Source: Candidatus Aerophobota bacterium
GTDB taxonomy: Bacteria; Aerophobota; Aerophobia; Aerophobales; B3-G15
NCBI GenBank assembly: GCA_030607765.1
Contig: JAUWJJ010000067.1
Span: 1-6,426 of the forward strand
Reading direction: 5' to 3'
DNA: 6,426 nt
Of this stretch, positions 1 to 5,350 are shown in pieces; position 1 is the stretch's first letter, and the number at the start of each line of letters is the position of its first letter. The notes beneath the pieces are model-generated. The model was given only the letters and a program-made list of their open reading frames with translations. It did not search any database and had not been told where the DNA came from. The translations under genes and the position numbers were made by a program.

Positions 1-32
1 AAATGTAGAAAGAAAAAGGGGTAAGGGGAAAT

Positions 33-60
33 GGGGGTCAGGTCTTGCAATATAACATTT
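33..60. repeat. Conserved flank motif resembling RAYT-associated sequence
   Basis: The stretch begins with GGGGGTCAGGTCTTGC and runs into an AT-rich tail (ATAACATTT). From memory, very similar GGGGTCAGGTCTTG-type sequences recur next to REP-associated tyrosine transposase (Y1_Tnp) genes in many bacterial genomes. No transposase reading frame is visible here, so at most this is an element end or the remnant of one whose body lies left of the window. The assignment rests on recollection of the motif, not on any structure seen in the window. Confidence 0.35.
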
Positions 61-75
61 AGAGAAAATGCAAGA

Positions 76-216
76 ATGACCAAAGAGGAACTGCACTTTT
101 TCGATGAATGAGAAAAGTTTTTGGAAGGGATAAATAAGGATAATGAGGAGTTTAGGAAAAGGTAAATAAAAAGTCTGTTAGATTTAATAATAGATAATTC
201 GTATCAGGTGGGGTAG
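76..216 (+). pseudogene. Decayed small ORF with two in-frame stops
   Basis: Starting at ATG 76 the frame reads MTKEELHFFDE, then TGA (109-111), EKFLEGINKDNEEFRKR, then TAA (163-165), IKSLLDLIIDNSYQVG and TAG (214-216). The acidic/basic, helix-like composition stays uniform across both stops, which suggests a formerly continuous reading frame. The TGA could derive from a Trp TGG codon by one G-to-A change. There is no convincing Shine-Dalgarno site. I do not recognise the family. It could equally be AT-rich noncoding sequence with protein-like composition. Confidence 0.22.
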
Positions 217-226
217 TTCCAGCGGT

Positions 227-376
227 ATGCCCTTCGATGCAGAAGCGTACCTGGCCGAACACATCCAGTGGAGCTATCTGGATGGCTACCTGAAGGACAG
301 ACCTACTCAACCCTGGACCTTGTTTAAAGCAGGCCAAGTGAAAGAGAGACTACCCCAGGTAGTCAGTAAGGTGTAG
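227..376 (+). CDS. Unrecognised 49-codon ORF or gene fragment
   Basis: This frame begins MPFDAEAYLAEHIQ, ends ERLPQVVSKV and encodes 49 residues, including two Trp and four Tyr/Phe-rich patches, so it looks like part of a folded protein. Its base composition is visibly richer in G and C than the flanking sequence (many GCC, CTG, GAC and CAG codons), unlike the AT-rich genes downstream. The frame is open upstream to a stop at 191-193, and no Shine-Dalgarno site precedes the ATG, so it may be the tail of a truncated gene rather than a complete one. It ends 28 bases before the nuclease pseudogene. I recognise no family or function. Confidence 0.28.
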   Translation: MPFDAEAYLAEHIQWSYLDGYLKDRPTQPWTLFKAGQVKERLPQVVSKV

Positions 377-391
377 CTTATTCCCCCTATG

Positions 392-397
392 AAGGAG
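392..397 (+). promoter_or_regulatory. Ribosome binding site of the nuclease gene
   Basis: AAGGAG lies 7 bases before the TTG at 405-407. No ATG or GTG in this frame is similarly placed, so the site supports TTG as the original start codon of the nuclease reading frame. Confidence 0.6.
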
Positions 398-404
398 TGT
401 AAAG

Positions 405-1079
405 TTGAATTATAAATTGAGTCCATCAGATTTTGCATTTTTATACGAGGGATGTAAGCGGTGTTACTATCTGAAAGTGGTTCATAATATCAGCCAACCA
501 TCAATTCCCTTGCCTTCCATCTTTACTAAAATTGCAGCTTTGTTAAAGGACCATTATATTGGTAAACGCACAGAAAAGTTATGTGTTAATCTATCACCCG
601 GGGTTGTGAGTTATGGTGAAAGGCCTGTTCAGTCAGAAATTATCCAAGTTCCCGGCCATAGTAATACCTGTTTTATTAAGGGGAGATTTGATGCTGTTGT
701 TAAGTTTGATGAGGGAGGTTAGGGTATTATAGATTTTAAGACTGGTAGTCCAAACGAGGAGCACCATAAGCTTTATAGTCCTCAGCTCCATGCCTATGCC
801 TATGCCCTGGAGAATGCTGCCCCAGGTGCGCTGGCACTATCCCCTGTTACAAAGCTTGGACTACTTTATTTTTATCCTTCAAAGATTAGTCAATACAGTG
901 TTGAGCGGATATTTTATGAGGCTGAGGTTCACTGGATTGAAATAGAAAAGAGCTATAAGAAGTTTTTAAAATTTATAGGAGAAGTATTAAATCTGCTTGA
1001 CTGTACTAATCTCCCCGACTCCTCCCCCACTTGTGAGTGGTGTAGCTATATCAGAAGGTTAGGAAAGTTGAGGATTTAA
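405..1079 (+). pseudogene. PD-(D/E)XK (Cas4/RecB-like) nuclease with in-frame TAG
   Basis: Read through one stop, this is a 224-codon single-domain nuclease of the PD-(D/E)XK superfamily (PDDEXK_1 / Cas4-like), whose members cut DNA ends with divalent metal. The catalytic core is recognisable: GRFD with D96, IIDFKTG with D110 and K112, and the downstream QLHAYAYALE helix with Q127 and Y131, as in RecB-type nucleases. Cys17 and Cys20 near the N-terminus plus Cys200, Cys210 and Cys213 near the C-terminus resemble the cysteines that hold an iron-sulfur cluster in Cas4 and AddB. An amber TAG at 720-722 (codon 106) falls between D96 and D110, so the 105-residue product would lack catalytic D110/K112 and the C-terminal cysteines. 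The frame on both sides is otherwise perfect. A TAT or TAC Tyr codon would need only one change. It starts at TTG with a good ribosome site. No cas1, cas2 or CRISPR array is present, so a CRISPR role is not indicated. Confidence 0.8.
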
Positions 1080-1093
1080 ACTAAGGATAAAAA

Positions 1094-1933
1094 ATGGAAT
1101 TAACCGTTCTTATAGACAACAATACATTTATAGATCGCTATTTCTATGGCGAACCGGGAGTTTCCTACTTTATAAAAGATGAAGATAAAACAATTTTGTT
1201 TGATGTGGGATATTCAGATGCATTTATTAAAAATGCACAAAAGATGGATATTGATTTGCGTAATGTGGATTTTGTTGTTCTTTCCCATGGACACCTCGAC
1301 CATACCTGGGGTTTAGTTCCGCTTATAAGGCTTTATACAGAAGCAATATTGGAAAATATACCTCACGAAAAATCCATAATTATAGCTCATCCGTTTACAT
1401 TCTTGACTAAAACAGTGGGTAACTTAAAAGAGATAGGTTCTATCATATCAAAAGATAAGTTATCCAGACACTTCCCTCTTAAATTAAGTAAAGATTCTAT
1501 ATGGTTAACAGAAAAATTGGTTTTTCTTGGTCAGATAGACAGAATATTTGATTTTGAAACTGAAAGTTCAATTGGAACTATCCTGAAACCGCAACATCCA
1601 GAAGATGATTATTTAGTAGATGATACAGCTTTAGCTTACAAATCAAAAAGAGGACTTGTGGTGATTACGAGCTGTTCTCATTCTGGAATTTGCAACATTG
1701 TGGAATATGCAAAAAAGATCTGTAAAGATGACAAGGTAGTTGATATTATTGGAGGATTCCACTTACTTAACCCTGAAGAAAAGCAATTAAATGGCACTTT
1801 GGAATATATGAAAAAACTGAAACTAACTGCATTACACGCTTGTCATTGTACAGATTTGAACTCAAAGATAGCCTTATCAAAGGTTGCAAATCTTAAGGAA
1901 GTAGGTGTGGGGCTATCACTTAAATACGATTAG
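1094..1933 (+). CDS. MBL-fold metallohydrolase, COG1237 type
   Basis: This 279-residue cytoplasmic protein has the metallo-beta-lactamase fold of the COG1237 family. Members are often labelled 7,8-dihydropterin-6-methyl-4-(beta-D-ribofuranosyl)-aminobenzene-5'-phosphate synthase after an archaeal protein, but that activity is unproven for most of them. Visible motifs are FDVGYSD at 36-42, the metal-binding SHGHLDH (H65, H67, D69, H70), TSCSHSG with H196, GGFHLL with H223 and the C-terminal LHACHCT (H248, H251), so both metal sites look complete. The DHTWGL sequence replaces the commoner DHTGGL. There is no signal peptide. ATG at 1094 follows AAGGA (1083-1087) by 6 bases. The gene starts 14 bases after the broken nuclease, implying cotranscription, and converges with the UPF0282 gene only 30 bases away. 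The natural substrate cannot be read from sequence. Confidence 0.9.
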   Translation: MELTVLIDNNTFIDRYFYGEPGVSYFIKDEDKTILFDVGYSDAFIKNAQKMDIDLRNVDFVVLSHGHLDHTWGLVPLIRLYTEAILENIPHEKSIIIAHPFTFLTKTVGNLKEIGSIISKDKLSRHFPLKLSKDSIWLTEKLVFLGQIDRIFDFETESSIGTILKPQHPEDDYLVDDTALAYKSKRGLVVITSCSHSGICNIVEYAKKICKDDKVVDIIGGFHLLNPEEKQLNGTLEYMKKLKLTALHACHCTDLNSKIALSKVANLKEVGVGLSLKYD

Positions 1934-1963
1934 CTTTTGATGATTTGCCGAGCAAAGCATATC

Positions 1964-2830
1964 TTACTTTGGATATTTCTGATAGAGCTGTTTTCTTTTT
2001 GCTTCAAGTAGTTCAATGGGCATGTTAACAAATTCTGCAGCAGTTTGGATTTTAGTTTTTTTCTTTTTCCCCGCCTCAAAAACTTTTCCTATTTTTTCCT
2101 TCCATTTTAAGTCTCTGAGAAGATGGTGCTCTACTATTAGTGAATCTAACGGGCAGGTAAAAACAATCTTTATCAGGTTCTTCACTGAGGAGGACAGACT
2201 TGAATAACTGTATCTGTAACCTAACATATAGGAAAGAGGGCCATCTAAGATTATTAAATTTGGCTTATTTTTTAAAATAAAATCAACCTGATCTTCAAGA
2301 GCCGGACCCTCAACATCCGAGGTGTAAATAAACCTATAACCATCATCTATTAAAACTTCTGTTACATAACCTAATTTTGAGTTGGTTCCGTGGAACACTG
2401 GTGGGGAGAATTTAATTTTTGTGTCGCCAAATTTAAACTCTTTCCCATCTGAGTATTTTAATTTTTCTGGCAAATCTTTTATTTTTTCTAAAAAGTATTT
2501 TGCTCTTTTCTTTTGACTGAGATTTATCTTCTCTGTGGGATGTTTGGTTAACACCCTTTTATTTTTATAAATCTCAAGGTTACCATTTGGATTATGATGA
2601 TCATAGTGATAGTGAGTAATTATAAGAATATCTGAGTCTTTTGCATACTCTACAATTTTGCTCCAATGCTCATCCAATCTCTTTAATTCAATAGGATGTG
2701 GTGGCAAGCCGTATCTTAGTGGAGCTAAGGATACACCCGGGTCTATTAAGATATTAACATCTTTTGTCTGTATAAAAGTACTCATAGAACGGGTTCCGAG
2801 ACTTTCAAAAGCTAAGGGTATTATTTTCAT
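1964..2830 (-). CDS. UPF0282 family MBL-fold hydrolase (COG2248)
   Basis: This is a 288-residue predicted cytoplasmic metallohydrolase of the UPF0282/COG2248 family, which is mostly archaeal and has no established substrate. The N-terminus MKIIPLAFESLGTRSMST is typical of the family and fixes the start at 2830, even though the upstream sequence offers only a weak purine run and no clear Shine-Dalgarno site. Metal-site motifs are THYHYDHHNP (H73, H75, D77, H78), FHGTNSKLGY with H147, TSDVEGP with D172, LDGP with D196, and the EHHLLRD pair H235/H236. The C-terminus is Lys-rich (KKKKTK near 256). Length matches the family's usual size of about 300 residues. It lies 37 bases downstream of the second COG1237-like gene on the same strand, so the two probably form one transcript. 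Whether the gene came from an archaeal donor needs a tree. Confidence 0.88.
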   Translation of the reverse strand: MKIIPLAFESLGTRSMSTFIQTKDVNILIDPGVSLAPLRYGLPPHPIELKRLDEHWSKIVEYAKDSDILIITHYHYDHHNPNGNLEIYKNKRVLTKHPTEKINLSQKKRAKYFLEKIKDLPEKLKYSDGKEFKFGDTKIKFSPPVFHGTNSKLGYVTEVLIDDGYRFIYTSDVEGPALEDQVDFILKNKPNLIILDGPLSYMLGYRYSYSSLSSSVKNLIKIVFTCPLDSLIVEHHLLRDLKWKEKIGKVFEAGKKKKTKIQTAAEFVNMPIELLEAKRKQLYQKYPK

Positions 2831-2848
2831 CTTTTTAAAGTAAACCCG

Positions 2849-2867
2849 TTAGATGGTAAACATCTAA
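2849..2867 (-). repeat. Intergenic hairpin between two MBL genes
   Basis: TTAGATG (2849-2855) and CATCTAA (2861-2867) form a perfect 7-bp inverted repeat around a 5-base loop. It occupies the gap between the stop of the upstream MBL gene (2868-2870) and the start of UPF0282 (2830). Outer CCC (2845-2847) and GGG (2871-2873) could extend the stem across a small internal loop. On the minus strand no T-run follows directly, so it is more likely an RNA-processing or translational element, or chance, than a terminator. Confidence 0.4.
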
Positions 2868-3509
2868 TTAGGGTAAAATTATTTTACCTGCCCCACCATC
2901 AATAAACTTTTTTGGATATAGAGAGTTTATCTCCTGCTTGAATTGAGTGCAATGAGTAGCACAAACCAGCTCCAGGTCCTCAAGTAAGTTAAACTCTTTA
3001 AATCCATGCAAGCCACCAATGATTGCATAAACTTTCCCGAATTTTGAAGCTGCATTGAGGATATTTCCTACTCCTGGATGAGAGCATCCTACAACTAAAA
3101 CTATCCCTTTTTTTGTTTTAATTGCCATAGATTGTTCTACGCCTTTAAGCTCACCGGTAGAAAAAATATTTTTATGAATCTGAAAAGACTCTTTAACTAC
3201 AGTTACTTTCCTTTCACCAAAATTTCTGGAAAACGAGGCTGGAATATAAATTTTAGCTGTTTTATTTGCCTTGAGAAAGTCTGAAAGTCCACCAGTATGG
3301 TCCTGATGAGTATGAGAGATAAAAACTTCCTCAATAGATTTAGGGTCAATATCAAGCTTTTCCATATTGAAGAGAAGAATGGAACCATTTGCTCCGGTAT
3401 CAAAAAGAATTTTAGGGGTATTCTCTACCTCTATAAGGCAGGAAAAACCATGATCAGCTTTAAGGGCGGGTTTGTAAACTTCGTCGTCATAAATAATAGT
3501 GACTTTTAT
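2868..3509 (-). CDS. MBL-fold metallohydrolase, COG1237-like, with ATA start
   Basis: This predicted 213-residue MBL-fold metallohydrolase resembles short COG1237 members. Conserved sequence begins well upstream of the only in-frame ATG (3365): residues KVTIIYDDEVYKPALKADHG and LIEVENTPKILFDTGANG run without a break into the metal motif. The best start is therefore ATA at 3507-3509, placed 5 bases after AGGAG. A stop codon lies a few codons further upstream and there is no in-frame ATG, GTG or TTG before residue 49. Starting at 3365 would remove the first beta-strands, including FDTG (36-39). Metal ligands are SHTHQDH (H66, H68, D70, H71), GCSH (H144), GGLHG (H168) and ATHCT (H186), all intact. 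It is probably cotranscribed with UPF0282 downstream. Its substrate is unknown. The gene may be live with a rare AUA start, or silenced by an ATG-to-ATA change. Confidence 0.8.
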   Translation of the reverse strand: MKVTIIYDDEVYKPALKADHGFSCLIEVENTPKILFDTGANGSILLFNMEKLDIDPKSIEEVFISHTHQDHTGGLSDFLKANKTAKIYIPASFSRNFGERKVTVVKESFQIHKNIFSTGELKGVEQSMAIKTKKGIVLVVGCSHPGVGNILNAASKFGKVYAIIGGLHGFKEFNLLEDLELVCATHCTQFKQEINSLYPKKFIDGGAGKIILP

Positions 3510-3514
3510 TTTAG

Positions 3515-3519
3515 CTCCT
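3515..3519 (-). promoter_or_regulatory. Shine-Dalgarno site that defines an ATA start
   Basis: On the minus strand AGGAG, within a longer AAAAAAGGAGC purine run, lies 5 bases before ATA at 3509. The spacing is normal for initiation, and no canonical start codon is within reach in the conserved frame. Confidence 0.6.
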
Positions 3520-3557
3520 TTTTTAATTTAAAGATGGCTCAAAGTTGAATAAATTGC

Positions 3558-3589
3558 AAGTAAAAAATAGGGATTTTTATTTTTTACTT
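3558..3589. repeat. Perfect 12-bp AT-rich inverted repeat
   Basis: AAGTAAAAAATA (3558-3569) and TATTTTTTACTT (3578-3589) are exact reverse complements separated by 8 bases. The hairpin lies in the 192-base gap downstream of the substrate-binding-protein gene and upstream of the MBL pair, all on the minus strand. It may end or attenuate transcription from 3702 leftward, but the stem has only one G-C pair at each end region and no distinct U-tail follows, so a classical intrinsic terminator is doubtful. I see no gene in the rest of 3510-3701. Confidence 0.5.
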
Positions 3590-3701
3590 TAGAAAAATTT
3601 CGAGTCAAGTCCAAAATTTTCTGTAAATTTCCTCATTCAAATTATCTGTCTGAGTCTTCTGGGTAATTTTATAACTGAAACCTCTGTAATTTATACACTT
3701 G

Positions 3702-4931
3702 TTATCGCGCTATATGTTTCCAACGAAAAACTCCCTCATCTCCCTGCACCATCCAAAAGTCATAGTTTGCAAATTTGCGGTCTCCTGTATCATTAAGAAC
3801 TGTCCATCCTGTTGTACCGTAGTAAAAATTAGCAGTTTCTATAAAAGCTTCTCTCAAAGTACTGGAGTTATTTGTATCTCCTACTGTAAGGCACGCTAAA
3901 GTTGCAACCCAAAGAGCATCGTAAGCAGCCAGGGTGAAAGCATCAACATCCCTTCCTATCCTGGAGCTGATTTGTTTTGATATGGGCTCCCATTTATCTT
4001 GTGCACTTTTGTCCAAGCCAAAAATAGGACTTATAAAGTCTGATTTTATGGCAAACTGTGCAGCCAGGGGATTATTAACCAGAGAGCTACTTAGAGTAAT
4101 ACCATTACCACCATACCACCTGATACGGGAGAGATGGGAACTGGTGGAGGCTTGATTAAAAATTTGTACCACCTCATCAAAAGCAGCCAGGTATACAGCT
4201 GCAGTGTTAGCGCCGTGTTGAGTTATTGCCTCACTTACCTGTGAACTTAAGGAGGCTATTTTTTTTGAGAAATCTTTGGTGGTTGAGCTATACTTCACAC
4301 CATCAAGCACGGTACCCCCAAGCGCCTCGAAACTTCCTTTTACAGCAACATAGAGGCCAGCATTACCCGCGTCATCTCGCCACATAGGAACAATAACCCG
4401 GACTCCATCCTCCCACATAAGTATACTCATAACTTGTCCTTCACTAACATCATCAGGACAAAAACGGAATACATTATCTTGGGGGAAGGCCAGGGAGTGA
4501 GCAGTGCTGCCCTGACTTATCACTAAAATGCCGTTTTTGTCAGCATACTCTTTTACCGCTTTTACCTCAGCGCTGGACTGAGGACCAATAACTACTCTTA
4601 CTCCTTGTTCTGTCAAATTTTTGAGTTTTTCAACAGCAACTAAGGGATCTCCCTCAGTGTCCTCAACTATGAGTTTTATTCTTAGCCCGGATTGGACACG
4701 GGAAAGATAGGATTGGATGTCTTTAATGGCTATGTTCAGCACCACCTGGCTTGATTCCCCCAGCGATGACCAATCTCCAGTGAGATCAAGCAGAGCACCA
4801 AAAACAACCTCTTTTGAATAGGATGTGCTCTCGGAATAAGCTGGTACTCCCACACATGCTACAAGCAATAGAATCATTGTAACAGTGAGAATCTTAAACG
4901 TTGTCTTCCATCTTCTTTCTTTCATTTTCAT
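3702..4931 (-). CDS. ABC transporter substrate-binding lipoprotein, LivK/Peripla_BP_6 type
   Basis: This 409-residue extracytoplasmic ligand-binding protein belongs to the branched-chain amino acid / amide-binding family (Peripla_BP_6, PF13458). A basic N-terminus (MKMKERRWKT) precedes a hydrophobic segment at 12-25 ending in the lipobox LVAC (Cys26), so it is probably a lipoprotein. Cleavage near AYS as a soluble protein is an alternative. Family landmarks are VVFGALLDLTGDWSSLGE near 42-59, VVIGPQSSAE near 113-122, ILVISQGST near 135-143 and the C-terminal GTTGWTVLNDTGDRKFANYDFW near 372-393. ATG at 4931 follows GGGAGGT by 9 bases. Family members bind Leu/Ile/Val, amides or other small ligands; the actual ligand cannot be told here. 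No LivH, LivM, LivG or LivF gene is in the window, so it is an orphan and may serve sensing or supply a distant permease. Its expression likely comes from the promoter at 5128-5155. Confidence 0.92.
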   Translation of the reverse strand: MKMKERRWKTTFKILTVTMILLLVACVGVPAYSESTSYSKEVVFGALLDLTGDWSSLGESSQVVLNIAIKDIQSYLSRVQSGLRIKLIVEDTEGDPLVAVEKLKNLTEQGVRVVIGPQSSAEVKAVKEYADKNGILVISQGSTAHSLAFPQDNVFRFCPDDVSEGQVMSILMWEDGVRVIVPMWRDDAGNAGLYVAVKGSFEALGGTVLDGVKYSSTTKDFSKKIASLSSQVSEAITQHGANTAAVYLAAFDEVVQIFNQASTSSHLSRIRWYGGNGITLSSSLVNNPLAAQFAIKSDFISPIFGLDKSAQDKWEPISKQISSRIGRDVDAFTLAAYDALWVATLACLTVGDTNNSSTLREAFIETANFYYGTTGWTVLNDTGDRKFANYDFWMVQGDEGVFRWKHIAR

Positions 4932-4940
4932 AATTCATAA

Positions 4941-4947
4941 ACCTCCC
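4941..4947 (-). promoter_or_regulatory. Ribosome binding site of the substrate-binding protein
   Basis: GGGAGGT on the minus strand lies 9 bases before ATG 4931. A competing ATG at 4938 is only 2 bases away from it and out of frame, which leaves 4931 as the start. Confidence 0.65.
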
Positions 4948-5006
4948 GGTATAATGTTGACTTTATTACCCCAATAATTTTTATATATAATATCCGTAAC
5001 TATTTC

Positions 5007-5028
5007 GCCACGGATTCACACGGATGAT
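5007..5028. repeat. Short CACGGATTCACACGGAT-type repeat element
   Basis: GCCACGGATTCACACGGATG contains two CACGGAT units. Similar 'ccacggattcacacggat' stretches are, from memory, dispersed repeats in many environmental bacterial genomes. Only one copy is visible in this window, so its repeat nature is inferred. It lies in the 5' leader of the substrate-binding-protein transcript and supplies the last codons and stop of the small leader ORF. Confidence 0.35.
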
Positions 5029-5078
5029 ATTTCCCATAAGTAGAGTACCAAAACGAAAATCCTTAAGCTTTTCATCAT
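5016..5078 (-). CDS. Short hydrophobic leader ORF or truncated signal-peptide start
   Basis: Two adjacent ATG codons (5078 and 5075) directly follow a GGGGGGAGGG purine run. They open a 20-codon frame reading MMKSLRIFVLVLYLW and ending at TGA 5016-5018. Ten of 20 residues are Leu, Val or Ile. It lies about 45 bases after the predicted start point of the minus-strand promoter and 84 bases before the substrate-binding-protein gene. It might be a leader peptide for a branched-chain-amino-acid-type binding protein, or the first signal-peptide codons of a lost secreted protein, cut where the CACGGAT repeat begins. The Shine-Dalgarno spacing (1 or 4 bases) is short, and I see no terminator/antiterminator pair, so function is unproven. 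Confidence 0.25.
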   Translation of the reverse strand: MMKSLRIFVLVLYLWEISSV

Positions 5079-5127
5079 CCCTCCCCCCTTTTTTCTTTTT
5101 TTATGAATAAATATGCAGATGTTAGTA

Positions 5128-5155
5128 ATAATACCATAAAAAGCAATAATGTCTA
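5128..5155 (-). promoter_or_regulatory. Sigma70-like promoter for the substrate-binding-protein gene
   Basis: On the minus strand TAGACA (5155-5150) and TATTAT (5133-5128) each match the -35 and -10 consensus at five of six positions, with a 16-base spacer. Transcription would start near 5121 and run left through the small leader ORF into the substrate-binding-protein gene, giving a leader of about 190 bases. Confidence 0.5.
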
Positions 5156-5219
5156 ACAAGATAAGGGATCTTACTCATTTTTTATCGACCAAATGAATTT
5201 ACAGAAATCATAGGACATA

Positions 5220-5234
5220 ATCTAAAACTTAGAT
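5220..5234. promoter_or_regulatory. 15-bp dyad between divergent promoters
   Basis: ATCTAAAACTTAGAT is a perfect 6-bp inverted repeat around AAC. It sits between the leftward promoter (5128-5155) and the rightward promoter (5272-5299). The half-site TTAGATAA at 5229-5236 recurs at 5305-5312, just after the rightward -10. It is a candidate operator for a shared regulator, but short AT-rich dyads arise easily by chance. Confidence 0.25.
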
Positions 5235-5271
5235 AAGCCCCTAATCACACTTTTTATAGAGTTTAGAAATT

Positions 5272-5299
5272 TTGAAAAAATGCAAGATAGGACTACAAT
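5272..5299 (+). promoter_or_regulatory. Sigma70-like promoter for the rightward unit
   Basis: TTGAAA (5272-5277) and TACAAT (5294-5299) each match consensus at five of six bases with a 16-base spacer. Transcription would start near 5306 and read through the hypothetical ORF at 5351 toward the Cache gene. Confidence 0.5.
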
Positions 5300-5350
5300 A
5301 AAATTTAGATAATTTTGAACTACCATAATTCCAACCAGAGGCTCTCAGTA

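Noticed and set aside
720..722. Pyrrolysine or other programmed amber readthrough in the nuclease
   Set aside because: Nothing in the window encodes pyl genes, and several genes end in ordinary stops. A single Tyr-to-stop change is simpler.
1944..1956. TTTGC-CGA-GCAAA hairpin as a terminator between convergent genes
   Set aside because: The stem is only 5 bp and no T-run follows on either strand.
3363..3365. ATG at 3365 as the start of the second COG1237-like gene
   Set aside because: Conserved strands and FDTG lie upstream in the same open frame, so this start would cut into the fold.
3934..4155. Plus-strand frame inside the substrate-binding-protein gene, and similar antisense frames at 2016-2207, 3699-3899 and 5792-6142
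   Set aside because: They lie opposite clearly identified genes, lack ribosome sites and have the composition of antisense shadows.
4957..4991. Plus-strand TTGACT with TATATA/TATAAT as a promoter
   Set aside because: The spacers are 19 and 23 bases, and no plus-strand gene follows until about 5350, where a better promoter is present.
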